Translations under genes and position numbers: made by a program | Notes under the pieces: generated by a model | What the model saw: the letters and a program-made list of their open reading frames with translations, nothing else | Told to the model about the DNA's origin: nothing | The model's database searches: none | Shown here: positions 13,976-26,300 of the stretch, in pieces | Layout: each line of letters starts with the position of its first letter | Numbering within the stretch: position 1 is the first letter of the stretch | Assembly: GCA_964030785.1 (NCBI GenBank) | Contig: OZ034975.1 | Location: forward strand, 34,935,769-34,999,768 | Reading direction: 5' to 3' | Source: Siderastrea siderea | Lineage: Eukaryota; Cnidaria; Anthozoa; Scleractinia; Rhizangiidae | Length of the DNA: 64,000 nt

Positions 13976-14824
13976 ATTTTCTGTTATTGAGCCGACTAAT
14001 ACGAATTTACCGCCCTCTTGTACCAATGTATATATATATATATATATATATTTTTATGAAATACACTTCCGTTGAGTGAAATGCTGTTTTTTTTTGTTAC
14101 AAATGGCTTGTTCTACTATTGAATACCGAAAGGTTTGTGACGAAATTAGAGGCAGAGTCTAATTGAAAAGCAAGAAAACCGGTGGCGTTAAAATAGCAGG
14201 TGAGTCTGACTTGTCTAAGAAGAAAAGCCATTTGGCGGAAATTCTTTATTGATTTCCAGTTCGATTTGTTACATCGGGAATATCTAATTCACCTTTCGTG
14301 TCTTCTGTCCATTGGCGCTGATTGTTATTCAAGAGATACACAGAGAGGATTGTTTTAAAACTGAAGAGAAAACAGGAAACACGAATAGAGTAATTTGTTC
14401 TTTTAAGAAGAGACGAAAAGGGACATTTGTGCCGTTCTATTTTGATGCAATACGAAGACGCTTGCTGAGTGTGCTAATGGAAGGTTAACGGTCTCGGAAA
14501 CCTATAGACCGGCTGAAATATGCAGCTGAGACGGTCAAGAAACACAAGGACAATATATGATCTGGTATGTACAATTAATTGGCTATTAATATAAAAAAAA
14601 TGTCATTTTTACTTTCCTGACTAAACTAGCGATCAACTTTTATACAAATCTTTATATTTTACCACTTAAATGGTCTGCTCGTGAGCCTGGGATCTCTGTA
14701 AAACAACCATGAGATCTCTCCGTGGGTCGGTTATTCTTTTATCACAGAAACTGAACCTCACTCGCAACAAATGTTTGCGTTTATCGCTATAGATTACACT
14801 AACATTTTTCGCTATTATACAGAC
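13976..14824. other. Intergenic or intronic; TA microsatellite at 14030-14050
   Basis: Contains a (TA)n run. No coding feature recognised. Confidence 0.45.
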
Positions 14825-14947
14825 CTCGACTTTTTTATGACGGTGATGATAAATGGGCCAACTGTGTGTATACCATCTGAAGCAGTGCAAGTGTAAGTTC
14901 CCAAGACTTTGCCTTTCGCAGGAGTGATAATCAACTTGTTTTTTATT

Positions 14948-15079
14948 GAAATTATGAAAAAATCAGGCTTGCCGGGATTCGAACCCTGACCTCTGCGATA
15001 CCGGTGCAGCGCTCTAACCAATTGAGCTATCAAGCCAACTGGGAGCTGGTCATTAAATTGGTTCATAATTTCATCTTCA
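14948..15079 (-). mobile_element. Short tRNA-containing insertion with 11-bp inverted ends
   Basis: The insert is bounded by TTTTTATT target duplications. It contains gaaattatgaa (14948-14958) and its exact inverted copy ttcataatttc (15062-15072) around a tRNA-like core. It could be a tRNA-derived SINE or a MITE that captured a tRNA. Confidence 0.65.
14965..15036 (-). tRNA. tRNA-like sequence, anticodon GGT (Thr), probably SINE/pseudo-tRNA
   Basis: The minus strand shows a GGCTTG/CAAGCC acceptor stem, the D-arm GCTC...GAGC (A box TAGCTCAATTGG), anticodon loop CCGGTAT and T-arm GGTTCGAATCC (B box). One acceptor base is unpaired, and the anticodon and T stems each carry a mismatch, so a functional tRNA is doubtful. 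It sits inside the insertion that breaks an Ig exon. Confidence 0.55.
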
Positions 15080-15238
15080 TTTTTATTCCTGTCTGCAGCC
15101 GAATTCCATTTTTCTTCCATGTAATAATCGGAGGTGGATATCTGCTGACAGGGAAACATATGGATAACCTTTTACTGACACGAAAAGCTTCATAGTAGTA
15201 ACTTATGGGGCAAGACTTGGTATCCTGTTTGGGAGGGT

Positions 15239-15972
15239 CTTCAAAAGAAAAGAAGAAAAACAAAGATGATGACGATGATGATCATTAGCTTCAGCGTTCG
15301 ACTTTATTCCGCGCAGTTCGATAATATTTAACATGTTTAATGTCCCCTCCCCGCATTCAACATGGAATACACACTGATCAAACTTGCTGAAGGCAGACGC
15401 AACAATTGTAGATCGAAAAATGTTAGACCAGGGATCACTGACCTTCGCAACTACTAAATGCCACTACATTTGTCTTAATTTGTCAGCATAGGAATGAAAG
15501 GTGTATTCCCTGCCGAAGGGTGCTGCCTTTCCTCCATATGGGCGAATAAAAGTATGTTTTCCCCAAGATATGCACTTTTTTGAGCTATGCAGGATAAAAG
15601 CACTTTTATAACTGTTAAAACCAGGTTATTCTAACTTGGCATTTTGTGGGAAAAAAAAGATAAGTTCACGCGAGGGACAATCTGCCTAAAGGCTTCACGC
15701 ACTAAGGAACTGCATTGTATCTGTTCTATCATTGATTCTGTTGGCAATTGTCCATGTAAAACTTTCCAAAGAAAAGGCAAAATATTTTATTGTAGTTTAC
15801 TTATTTGTCAACGCAACCATAACGGTGCAACCTGGTTATTGCATCCAGATAAGTAAGTTCTAGGTCTTACTTCAGTAGCAAGTTCTCGTAGATTTTTTTC
15901 ATGTGCGTGTTGCAACCGTCCTTGCCAGATTAGTTTGCTAGAGGCACTTATGTCAATTAAGGATTTAAAATA
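15239..15972. other. Intron/intergenic, nothing recognised
   Basis: No domain-bearing ORF or clear repeat. Confidence 0.4.
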
Positions 15973-16358
15973 TTAACTTTCGGACGTACAAGCAAAGTGA
16001 TACCCCCACCGTGATACAAAGGGGGTGGGAGGTGATGGACCCCCTTAGGTTTTCGTTACGTTACAATATGTCGAAAAGATCTCACCTTTAGTAGAATGCC
16101 TGTGATGTGCTCTACAAGATGGGGTATATATAATGGTTTGCCCCGCTGCTGGGAGCCTGTGACGTCATCCAAGATGGTTGCCATTCTAAGCGCCATCTTC
16201 GACCTTACCGAAAATTAGAAATTGTCAAAAAACGTTAAAAATTGGAAAATAGTGATGCTGGGCTTGATAACATTTTGGGCATTTTTCACCTAAAAAGGGT
16301 AAAAAACGGTGGCATCCCCCCCCCCCCCTGCCACCCCCATTGTACGCCTGAAGGTTAA
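15973..16358. mobile_element. MITE-like element, copy 2 (related to 5692-6306)
   Basis: Termini ttaactttcggacgtac and, inverted, gtacgcctgaaggttaa. It shares the internal ctctacaagatg, gacgt and C-run segments with the first copy. Confidence 0.65.
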
Positions 16359-16593
16359 CAAGGAAGTTATCTTCATTGGAACTTTTCAAAATGAGGTCAT
16401 TTGGGGAAATAGTGACGAGCACTTAGGACGTATGCGTTGGAGGCTATTGGGGTTATGGCTGTGAAAGCAGCAGCAACTCTAAGAAAATTGTTAACATGCA
16501 TACAGCAATCGTAATACAATTAGAGTGATCGCACTTTGCAAAAATCATTTTTGCTGTTCTCGCAATTATTTAACAAACTTTACGTAATACTTC

Positions 16594-16853
16594 CAGGAAG
16601 CCTCTAGCTGTATTTGGCTGGTCAACGTTGGCGGTAGCGTTACAGACGTAATACCCACGATTATTAGGGGAGACGCTTTTTATGGTGAGCTCAGAGGATC
16701 CACTGCCAGAGGAATTGATCAAGAGTTCATTTTGACCATAAAAGTTAGTATACCACGTGAATGACTGACTTGAAACTTTAATGGCACTGCATGTAAATTA
16801 TGTAGATGTGCCCACTTCAGCCACTTGAACAGCAGGATGTACAAAAGCTGGGC
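16594..16853 (-). pseudogene. Immunoglobulin-domain exon with one in-frame stop
   Basis: Minus strand, preceded by acceptor TTCTTTAG. It reads GPAFVHPAVQVAEVG, then FTC (first Ig Cys), FTWYTNFYGQN (core Trp), SGSSELTIKSVSPNNRGYY (E-F strands) and VCNATANVD (second Cys), ending in GFLEV. The Cys-Trp-Tyr-x-Cys spacing fits a typical Ig domain of about 85 residues. A TAA codon falls directly before the first Cys segment, so this copy cannot be read through. It is either inactivated or the base is a sequence error. It lies between, and on the same strand as, two other broken Ig exons. Confidence 0.75.
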
Positions 16854-16903
16854 CTAAAGAACGAAACCAAATTACCGCCATTAGTCAACTTAATTTTAAT
16901 TAA

Positions 16904-16910
<7 letters not shown>

Positions 16911-16941
<31 letters not shown>
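16911..16941. repeat. (ATT)n microsatellite
   Basis: About ten ATT units. Confidence 0.95.
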
Positions 16942-16943
<2 letters not shown>

Positions 16944-17151
16944 TCAATTTGACTTTGATTTCATTCAGTGTGGCCTATTGTAAGGCGACTGAACCTTTTT
17001 ATGGATGTCATGCAACTTGGAATTTTCAGTGCTTTTCATTAAAACAAACATACAAACAAATCCAAAAACCTTAGAACATTGCATGATTTATTATACAAAA
17101 ATCATGAGGTTGCGAAGCTAGAAAAAAAGTCGGCTGCTATCTTGTGGGAAT

Positions 17152-17610
17152 ATAAGGACTGGTTTTCACTAGTAACGAAGTCGGAGTCAGAGTCGGAGTC
17201 GTAATCGGAGTCGTAAGAGCGGTTACGTTCTAGTGAAAATCAAGCAAAGGAGTCGTCAGGGGAGTCTAATTCAGGGCTCGTTAATCGGAGTCCCAAGAAT
17301 CATAACGTTTCCATTTTCTTATAATTGCTGTTATGGCTCAGTCGCTTATGACTTAGTGAAAACCAGGTTGTCGGCGTCGTAAGCAGAAGAGGAATAAAAA
17401 ACCAATCACAGGGCTTGTCCTCAGGCGCACCGGGTACAAAATTGTGCTTACGAGTCGGAAAATCTGGTTTTCACTAGTTCATAAGCGACGGAATCGTAAG
17501 CGCAAACGGAAACTCTGCTTACGACTCCATTGTTTGATTTTTACTAGATCGTAACGTATTACGCTTCTGATTATGACTCCGATTCTGTGGCTAGTGAAAA
17601 CCAGGCTTTA
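17152..17610. mobile_element. MITE-like pair with CTGGTTTTCACTAG termini
   Basis: ggttttcactag at the left and ctagtgaaaacc at the right are inverted copies. The same words recur internally near 17355 and 17465, suggesting two adjacent or nested copies. The inside is rich in cggagtcgtaa repeats. Confidence 0.65.
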
Positions 17611-19590
17611 AGAACTAAGCTTATTCAATTTTAACAAAGAGTACTTGTAATTAACTTGTAATTAACCCTACTCAATCCTGGAGGGGGAGGGGGGCACAAA
17701 GTAACCGCGCTGTATTTGAACGTGTAACTGTTTTAATATGCAAGCAAAAGCCACCAAACCTTAACCAATTTGGTATGACATTCCATTGTTAAGCAAATCT
17801 GTTGCCATGGCAACCTTATTTGACAAGTAGATTTCTCAAAATTTTTAATTATACTGCTTGAAGTGAAAAAAAAATACCTCTCTAACTTTTACATTTTAGA
17901 TCATTTCAGTGTTCCTTTCTTGGTTTTTATTACTTTGTCGACAATTTTTGTGTTTTTTTTAAGGTTATGGAGAAAGGAAGAAATTCAAGCCGGCGTATAA
18001 AAGATGGCTGTCGTTTGAAAATTATGACGAAATATACTATTAATATCTAATTATTATTACGATACCTTTAGAAATGTAATCTGGTTTATTAAATAGCATA
18101 ATTATCTTTTTTTTAAGTTACTGTATAAAACAAAGAACGACGATTCCATGCAAGTGACCTTTTAACTTGTATGAGGGGTAATTCCAGAACATGTTGCTAC
18201 TAGGTCAATATATAATACATTCTCCGTCTTGCCACTAATTTTAACAAGGCAGTTAAATTTAAGGCCAAATTACCGTAAAGGGGACTTCCAAGCTTGATCG
18301 TTAAGTACTAGAAAGTCGATCAAATTTCTTTGGGAGTGGGAGTCTTCTTCAATTTTTATTTTTGCTGATTATACCTTTCAATGTAGCCATCGCTCAAATG
18401 GCTCTACTCACACACTAGATGAAGAAACTGAAGAAGATCAAAAAAGGTTTTTTTTTCACATAGAGCTGTCAAGACGTTTGTCAATTCGTGGCACGATAAG
18501 CAGACACTTCCTCAAGAGTATCCAAAGGGACCTGGACCCTTCTTTTTGGTACCTTGGCAGAATGTGTAGCTGTTGTAGACACATTCAAGGCCATCAGACA
18601 AGCCCCACATAGCGGTTTTAATTTAACAAGAGATCTCGACATTTTCAAAATGACAAATCGTTGCTAGAAAAAAATTGTAGAGTTGACTCTTTTTTTACGA
18701 CTAACTTTTAAAATTTTTCATTTGTCACGCCTAACGACTAAATTTCTGACCGTTTTACGGCTAACGGTTAACCCTATTGAGACCCTCTTGTTGTGCAATT
18801 CTTTGTCAGACGTTGGATATCTAGGGACAAGTTACTTTATAAAGATGACGGGATGGCAGGGAGGAGGTGTTGCAATCACTGTCTCAAAATAACAAAATAA
18901 TGTTCGCACACTTGCGTGAAAAGAGGCCTGTCTTTGTCTGATTATTTTCATTTTCATTACTTCCTTACATCACATCTTTTGTTCATTAAAAAAAGAACCC
19001 TCTCCCTTACGTGTGCATTCCATATGAATGAAATAGGAAATATGAAATAGGATGTGGCTCAAAAGAGAATGAATAAAGAGGCAAAACGTTTTCTATATAT
19101 GCACCAACAAATAACTTTGGGTTACTAGTGGATTGTTTTGGCGGCCATATATTAATAGTTAACATCCAATTATAATTTTAAGTGTCCTTTAAACAACATT
19201 TTTCTCAACTTCCTTGAAGTTCACCCATTGTCTACTTTCTTCTATTTGATAAACACTATAAAAATGGCCAAAACGTTTAAACTGTTTCTGGAGTGTTGCG
19301 CTATTTAAATATTTCTGGAGTGTTGTTGTGTTGCGGGTGGGCGGGCGCGTACGCTGACGTCACAACGAAAATTTCTCGGATCGATAGGTTACCAAATTTC
19401 CCTTAGCAATGGTGCTCCGAAAGCGCGCTGCCCGCACTTTTCCGCTAAAAATGGCCAAAACATTTGAAATATTTTTGGCGTGTTGCACTACAAAAATGTG
19501 GTGGCATCTTTGGATTGCATGAAATCTCAGAGGCGTAATTAAGGGAAAAGGCTGAAACTTAAAAAGAAGATAGGGAAAGGAAAAGGCATT
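17611..19590. other. Intron/intergenic, nothing recognised
   Basis: AT-rich. No supported gene or clear element. Confidence 0.4.
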
Positions 19591-19870
19591 AATCTGAGCA
19601 TGGTAATATACAGTTACGAATGTAATCATACCTGTGACAACAAGGCTAATGATACTATCTTCTGTATTCCTACTTTTGTCTTCTAGTTTACATCTCACAT
19701 TAATAGTGTCCTCAAAGGTGACATTCTTCAATCTGAGCATGGTAATATACAGTTACGAATGTAATCATACCTGTGACAACAAGGCTAATGATACTATCTT
19801 CTGTATTCCTACTTTTGTCTTCTAGTTTACATCTCACATTAATAGTGTCCTCAAAGGTGACATTCTTCAA
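19591..19870. repeat. Perfect 139-bp tandem duplication of an Ig exon end and donor
   Basis: Sequence beginning aatctgagcatggtaatata at 19591 recurs without visible change from 19730. Each copy holds the 3' end of an Ig exon and its splice donor on the minus strand. Confidence 0.95.
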
Positions 19871-20130
19871 GACAGACGTTGCTTTTCCTTTCTTAAACAC
19901 TCTCTCCCTGAACTCTGTTGGCATGGCTGGATTGTATTAAGAATGCCATCACCTGATTAAAGCATCAGCTTTACAGTTTTGGCCGCTGTCCTGCTGTAAG
20001 CCCACCAACTAGTTTCACCAAGTTCAGCGGGTTTTATTGTCAACTGAGTGATCCCATTCCAAGATCGCGTCTGTACCTGCCATAAAGTAGACTGGGTTTA
20101 ATGGTAGTTTAGTAAATGTCAGGACTCCTT
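19771..20130 (-). pseudogene. V-type immunoglobulin exon, frameshifted, with duplicated 3' end
   Basis: Minus strand, after acceptor TTTCTCTACAG. The first frame reads GVLTFTKLPLNPVYFMAG, ILEWDHSVDNKT, then meets stops. Other frames recover SWWAYSRTAAKTVKLML, and then PTEFRERVFKKGKATSVLKN followed by VTFEDTINVRCKLEDKS (F strand with Cys) and SLVVTG before donor GTATGATT. This is the layout of cnidarian V-type Ig domains, but at least one frameshift and stops break it. The duplicated 3' end at 19632-19729 supplies a second donor. Confidence 0.65.
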
Positions 20131-21763
20131 CTGTAGAGAAAAATAATGAAGTGGAAAAGTCTATCTATCGTGCTTTCTTTAGAAGGACTAGAAACTTACT
20201 TGTTTTACGTGTTTTACTACGTTGAAATGTTAACTGCCAATCAGTTTAGTTTTTATGGAGTATTTTGTTGCTGGTTTTCACGCGACGTCATAAACTTCTA
20301 AAATCATAAATGGCGAGGTCTTCTGATGTTATATCCACACTAGGTTGAAGAAGACTTAAAAATATATATTTTTTCACAAGTCTCCAGTCCGGTAGCGTCT
20401 TGAATTTCTGCCTTTAACCCTACGTGACACCAACATGGCGTTCATAACAAACCTTTTTCTTATGCAAGAAAGGGCTCTCCATGTGATTTTTAGCAGTTTG
20501 GACTGTTAGAGCATTAGTAGGGAAATTAATGTGAATTTATAGTAGTTCACAAGAGAAAAGTAATCTCTTGAAGAGTAGAAGTGAATTCCAGATGTTTTCA
20601 TTGATTTCCAACCGCCATGTTGGTGTCCCTCTAACATGGCGTTTCCATACTTAGGTCTATAAATTACAGTCGAACGTTTCGGCAAATAACCCAGCAACGG
20701 AATATTGTACAGATCTGAGACTTGGCGAAATTGTTTATTTGTTGATCTTTTACAACGTTACAAATTCTTGGCTTCTTTCGTTGAATGGTTTTGATTCTAA
20801 TGTTGTATGGAGTGACATTGAAACCCTATGAATGGTTCACAAGGGTCTAGTCGCTTCTTCTCATGTCGCAAGGACCAGGAAAGAAAAACAACTGCATGTC
20901 ACATAAGTTAATAAACTAAAGGGAGTATTATAAGACAAGCAAGAAGGTCCACAATAGGTGAATGAATAACCTTTATTTAAACACGATAGAAAGTTAAAGC
21001 ACAATGCTTGTGGGGTCGTGTATTAACTAAATATTACTAAATACTAATAAACTAATATATTTCTAAATTACTACTAAATACTTATATACTAAATTGGATC
21101 GTAACAACTATAAAAATAATTAATTATACAACAATCAGTAACATTTAAAGTCATTGCAATGCCTAGGGAGCGACGGTTTTTCGGAATACGGAATTCAGGC
21201 TTTTTAAGGGCGAAATTCGGGAATAAGTAATAAATATTGAGTGAGGTTCAGGATTTAAAATATGAACGAGATACGCGATGTAGCAATTGGTCATGCCCTT
21301 GTCCAAGAGGTTTTTCTCTCTTTTTTTTTCCAAACGAACTTTTACGCAGACGCCATGGTCTGGATCTGACCTCGCAGACGCTGATTGGTGGATATTTTAA
21401 CGACCACGCAACTTAATGTGATTGGCCCGCTTAATTGAACCTATCGAGAAGTGGACGAGTGTATTTGTCACATTACCGAGATATGACACCATCTGATTCA
21501 GTGCTAACCGCTAGTGTAAAAAAATATATATATTTTGTTCAGTATTGCTCAGTCGATTTGTACGGAAGACACCATTAGAAAACCAAGGGAATTTGAATTT
21601 GTTAGTACCCAGGGCTTGGAGATGAAGCAGAATTAGTCAAATGACACAAACATTTCTCTCAGCGTGATCCAGACTTTACCGGTCGTTGACTCTGTCTGCG
21701 ACACAGGCTATCACTTACTCTCATTAAGAGCAAAGTAAATTTATTTCTCTAAAAAGCCGCGAG
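20131..21763. other. Intron of the Ig gene or intergenic, nothing recognised
   Basis: No further Ig exon found by eye. Confidence 0.4.
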
Positions 21764-22573
21764 CCTGCTTCATACTAGTGACATAATGACACGATGGCAT
21801 AACGACATAATGATGTCGACAATTATGACCACCAGCATAACGACACATGGTTTTTTTTATATTTTATTTATTTATTTATTTAATATTATTTAATTCCAAA
21901 TTACACAAATTGCACAAGAAAATCCAACGATTCTGAGGTCAGCCTAAAACAGAATACGAGATTTCTTGGAATAAGCCGCCTAATTACCATAGATAGTCTC
22001 CCTCTAGACTCAACCACGTGGAGATGACATTTCTTGTTGCTGTCGACGACGCCGTCGTTGAAGGCTTCAGATCACAAAATCTGCTGCAAGAGGAGAATAG
22101 GTGCCTCCTATCTTTCAAGACGAAGCGAGACGGGCACACGGCCAGCACCAAAAACTTGTCAGATAGCTTAGTTTAGTTTTACTTTTTTTGAGTTTTTTTT
22201 TCTAAAGTACAGAGTACCAGTGGACTATTCCCGTTAGAAGTTCATCGGACACTTACTTCTGGCACCTCTTCCAAGAAGCTGCTATGTTGTCATGCCTGGG
22301 GTGGATTTACGGTTCAATAATTGTTTCGAGCCTCTGATTCCACACTTTTTATGTCGTTATGTCAACTAAGTTGTTCACACTTGTTTGGCAGAGACATAAC
22401 TTCACAATGACAAAAACATAAAGACATAAGGGAAATAGATCAGTTTTTTCCTTATGTAGTTATGCTGCTAATATGGCGTCATGTCTGCATGTTCACAGTG
22501 CTCACATATAAACGACATAACTACCCTGTTATGTAGTTATGTGTATGTCGTTATGACGCTAGTGTGAACCAGA
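21764..22573. mobile_element. MITE-like element with ACTAG..GACATAA termini
   Basis: The left end, ctgcttcatactagtgacat, and the right end, read inverted as gtctggttcacactagcgtc, are related. Both flanks are rich in gacataa/ttatgtc words. Confidence 0.55.
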
Positions 22574-23236
22574 CTTAGCTGCTTTTGGAATTTTGGATTT
22601 GAATACAATTTGGAAGCTAAAAGTTTGTAGATTCCTCAGTACATAATGACTTGGAGATCAACATACTTTAAATAGCCCAACGTGCTCGGAGTTGACTCAA
22701 TTATCGTCTGGCGCGACGTAATTGATATTCAAACAATTTGTAACCACACAACACTAACCGCTTGCATAAATACTTTTTTCTCCAACAAGCGTTCATACAT
22801 CCCTGATTTTCAATCAATTATCGTCGAGAGCAACGTATTTCCAACGACTTCTTCTGATTTTGTAAAGTTTGGCTATAGTATGGTTTCAGACGACTTCCCT
22901 GTAGTAACAATCAACGGCCTAAAAAATTAAATGATCACAAAGTCGCCTCATTGACAGCTTGATCGACCACTCAGTAAACAAAAACGTTTAAACTTTAGTT
23001 GAACAAGATTCAGCGCAAAATATTGACATGTTCAGAGTCGTTTGAACTGAAAGTCGTTACAAGGCAACATAGCAAAACACATTCCAAACGAAACAAAATG
23101 CTTTTTGCCATTAAGATTCCATGGGCCATTTATGAATGGTCGTCTAGCGTCTTTCAATAAGTCGGTCTGTAAACACAACTCGCTTAGAAAACATGTCAAT
23201 AATCGGCCTCTAGGAACGGGAAAAAAGTGAACTTAC
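22574..23236. other. Intergenic or intronic, nothing recognised
   Basis: A short plus-strand ORF at 22682-22930 has no recognisable motif. Confidence 0.4.
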
Positions 23237-23320
23237 CGGCATGTGAAATAAGGTAAAAAACAAGAGCCCAATAAACACACGGCAAACTGTGTGTATTCTA
23301 ACAGAATTCGCGAAACCCAT
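23237..23320 (-). CDS. Putative signal-peptide first exon (minus-strand Ig gene?)
   Basis: The minus strand encodes 28 residues starting MGFANSVRIHT, with hydrophobic core VFIGLLFFTLF, directly followed by consensus donor GTAAGT. This resembles an N-terminal secretion signal exon lying upstream of the broken Ig exons. The exon ends in phase 0, whereas the V-type exon near 20.1 kb begins in phase 1, so a direct join does not work. Either an intermediate exon exists or the link is wrong. Confidence 0.3.
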
Positions 23321-26300
23321 ATTCTCCAGGTAAGAAACACTCAGTTATTTTTGGAATATGATACGCAGATTCAAATTAAAGTGACCCTATAGAGTCCAGC
23401 TTTTCTTTCATTTATTTATTGACCGGCCGTCACTATAGCGACCGCCGGTTTATAAAATGGGCACGGTTTTGTCTTGATGGTCAGTTGGCTTAACATACGA
23501 ACAAAGTGCTGTAAAGCTTGTGGCACGGGTACTCAAGAGCGGTACTGTCTTATATAAGACGCATGCGCATATTAGTCTGCTGAATGTTACCTTCGTGTGT
23601 TCTTGTGTTTTAATTTACAGTATTTAAGATATGAACGGCGAAGGGTTGTTAAGTTTGGGGTTTTTTGTATTTGTCTTGTATAACGCATGCGCAATTGAGT
23701 AAAGCAGCTAATAGGATTCAATGCGAAATTGGCTGTGTTGTCTGATCTAGTTAGTGGTTATGGTGAAATTTTTTTATCGCAGGAGTTTTTTTTATTGGGA
23801 TTGACATTTTGAGGGATGTAAAAATGTGGGAGTCAGAAGGATTTGTGAATGTCCGGAGCATATCACGCTTCTGTGAATGTGATTTGCTTTGAAAGTTGCG
23901 TTTTGTATAGGAGCGGTGTAATATTGTGCTACGTGAGAGGCGGTTTCCCTTGGCGTTTTATGGGGGGGGGGGGGTGGGTGGTTTGCGAGGGGGATTGTAA
24001 GGTTTCTGATTGGCTAACTTGTATTTCGCAGCGGACAAAAAGGACAGTTGCGTTTTGCCGGCGTGGGCTAGGAAGAGAAGGAATTGGTACCAGTATGATG
24101 ATGCAATGTTAGTGGATTGCACCATCAATACATGATAGTTCTTGTGAACGGAGAGAGATGAGTGTTTATTGGAGGCGAGAAGTTGATACGAAGGAATCGT
24201 CATTAATAAGGAGATCAATTAATAAGGTAGGTATTACGAGTCTTTTTGCATTGAAAGAACGAAAATATCTGAATATTATCGACGGATTTGTGTGGTTTGC
24301 GTGTGGTGTTCGCTAAAGGCTACGAGCAGTCTCTCTTTGCGTTCAGAGATAGTGAAGGAAAAGAAAAACAAGTGAGTGTGAGCGAAATCAATTGTGGCTC
24401 GACAGGCGACTTTCGTCCCCGCTCGCTTGTTTACCTTTGTAAGGGGATTCCCGGGTTAGCAAACCGGATTTAAACATCACGTCATGAGATATGCCTTGAC
24501 GTGCCCCATACTCTGACGATCTGCTTGAGCTCGTGTTTATCAAGCGTTATATTTTGATTCTACTGCTATGTTCACTGTTTGTATTTAAGGTCTAGGCAAA
24601 ACAGTAAATACTTCGTCGTCCCTGTGTGAGCATTCTCAGTTGTGGACGAATTTATATCGACATTCAACGTTTGAGTGAATTTGCGTTTTTCCGCACAAAT
24701 AAAAGCGATAAGAAAGATAAGCTGAGTCATCAGAGTTTAAACATTACGTCATCCAGTAACGCTATAGTCAAAATATTGTGTCACACAATCACACTTTTCG
24801 TCATGCCGGTTCGTATAAATAGAGGGTCGCGCTAACATTTGTGAAACCTAGGGGTGGGGAGGGTCAGAATGGCCGGTTAAAATGCCCAATAGGCTTTCTT
24901 GTTTATTTAAAAACCAATGTCTATCGCTGTCTCCGAGTCAGCAATATACAGTCTGAGTGTACGGTTGCAGTATTTTATGAACATAGGCCTATACTTTCAT
25001 TGACATACTAAACTTTCTTACCAAAGAAAAAATTTGGAGGAAAAAAGGCACCAACACATTTCACACCCAAGTGTAGTTTTAGGAGGATCATAACCCAAAA
25101 TTTCCGTATCAAAATATTTACTTCCTTGCTACAGCACTAAGGCTTATGCTAACTTCCTGATGTGACAAATCTGAAATGCTAAAAAAATATATAGGTATTA
25201 TAAATGGAGCAATTTCTTGAAGGGGAATTAGCTCTTCTTTTCACTTACAATGTTCTAGACAAAGAAGACATTTACATTTGGTTGTCTATTCAATGCCTTA
25301 GACGATGTATTCTATTTCAGCTGCTTCTCGGGCTCAGTTATCCGATGAACATTGTCGAATACGCCAATACGCCAATTGATGCGTACGAAACATAACCATA
25401 TGACCATTCGGATAACCATATGACCTAATTTTCGGCTTCCCAAGTCGAACATATACCTAAGTACATGGGAAAACAGGGAACAGGGTAAAAACTGTGCCCT
25501 CAGATTTCAGTACGACGTTGAGCACAGTTTATGTCTCGTGGATAAGGCACTTCAGCACCGTTCCTGCATGTGGCTTCGCGTAGACGATCTTCAGATCATC
25601 AGTATTCCCAGGAGAGGAACTTCGTTGCAACATTGGGCGAAGTCGTTTCAGAGGCTAAGTAAAATGGAGACAGCACTTAGTAAACCAACCCTTGAGAGAA
25701 GCAATTTTTCTCCTTAACTGGATTGAGAAAGCAAGGGAAAGGAAAAGCCAGATGCTTTGAATAAAAATTTCGGCACTGTAATGTTTAACTGGGGAAAAAT
25801 AGTGTGTGTATAGCTAAATAAGGTTTTGAATATTTAAAGTGAAGGCGAATCTGTTGGCGAACGCCAGACTATTCAGTCAAGTAAAAGTTCCATTATCTGG
25901 GCAACTCAGAGCCCTTCTGCAGCACCACCAAGGGACTGCATAGTAGACCGTTTGCTGAGTTGTGCTTACCTGTTAACAAGCTCCTTCACCAGGGAAGTGT
26001 ACGGGAAGCCGGGGATCCCCAAGGTGGCAAGAAGAGGGAGAAATAGGGAAACAGATATTATTGTGCAATATTTCGGGGGCCGGAAACTCTATAAAAGGCT
26101 ACGGGAAACAGGAAGTTTTAGACCCAGTGCCCTACCCCCTCCCCCCAACCCACATACGTTCAACAATACAATATACATATGTTTATTTGGCCCTGGCCTC
26201 ATTTGAACATTAAAAGTTCTGAATGAGAAGGATGCTTTGGCGTGACTTTCTGGATCTTTCTACAGCTTCATACAGTGTGGAGCACCGAAAGGATCAAAGC

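Larger units (their letters stand above)
14825..15238 (-). pseudogene. Immunoglobulin I-set-like exon interrupted by a tRNA-bearing insertion
   Basis: On the minus strand an acceptor (TTTTGAAG) precedes an exon beginning at 15238. It encodes YPPPIITWKKNGIRLQTG (B-C strands with the Ig Trp). After an interruption it continues NKLIITPAKG and GTYTCTASDGIHTVG (F strand Tyr-x-Cys), then PFIITV. The Cys and Trp pattern supports an Ig fold. Between the halves lies a 140-bp insertion carrying a tRNA-like sequence, flanked by an 8-bp direct repeat TTTTTATT at 14940-14947 and 15080-15087. Because 140 is not a multiple of three, the two halves are in different frames and the upstream frame stops inside the insert. 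The downstream exon boundary is uncertain. The likely parent gene is the minus-strand Ig gene that also includes the exons near 16.8 and 20 kb. Confidence 0.7.

Noticed and set aside
22682..22930. 82-codon plus-strand ORF
   Set aside because: No motif, splice context or neighbour supports it.
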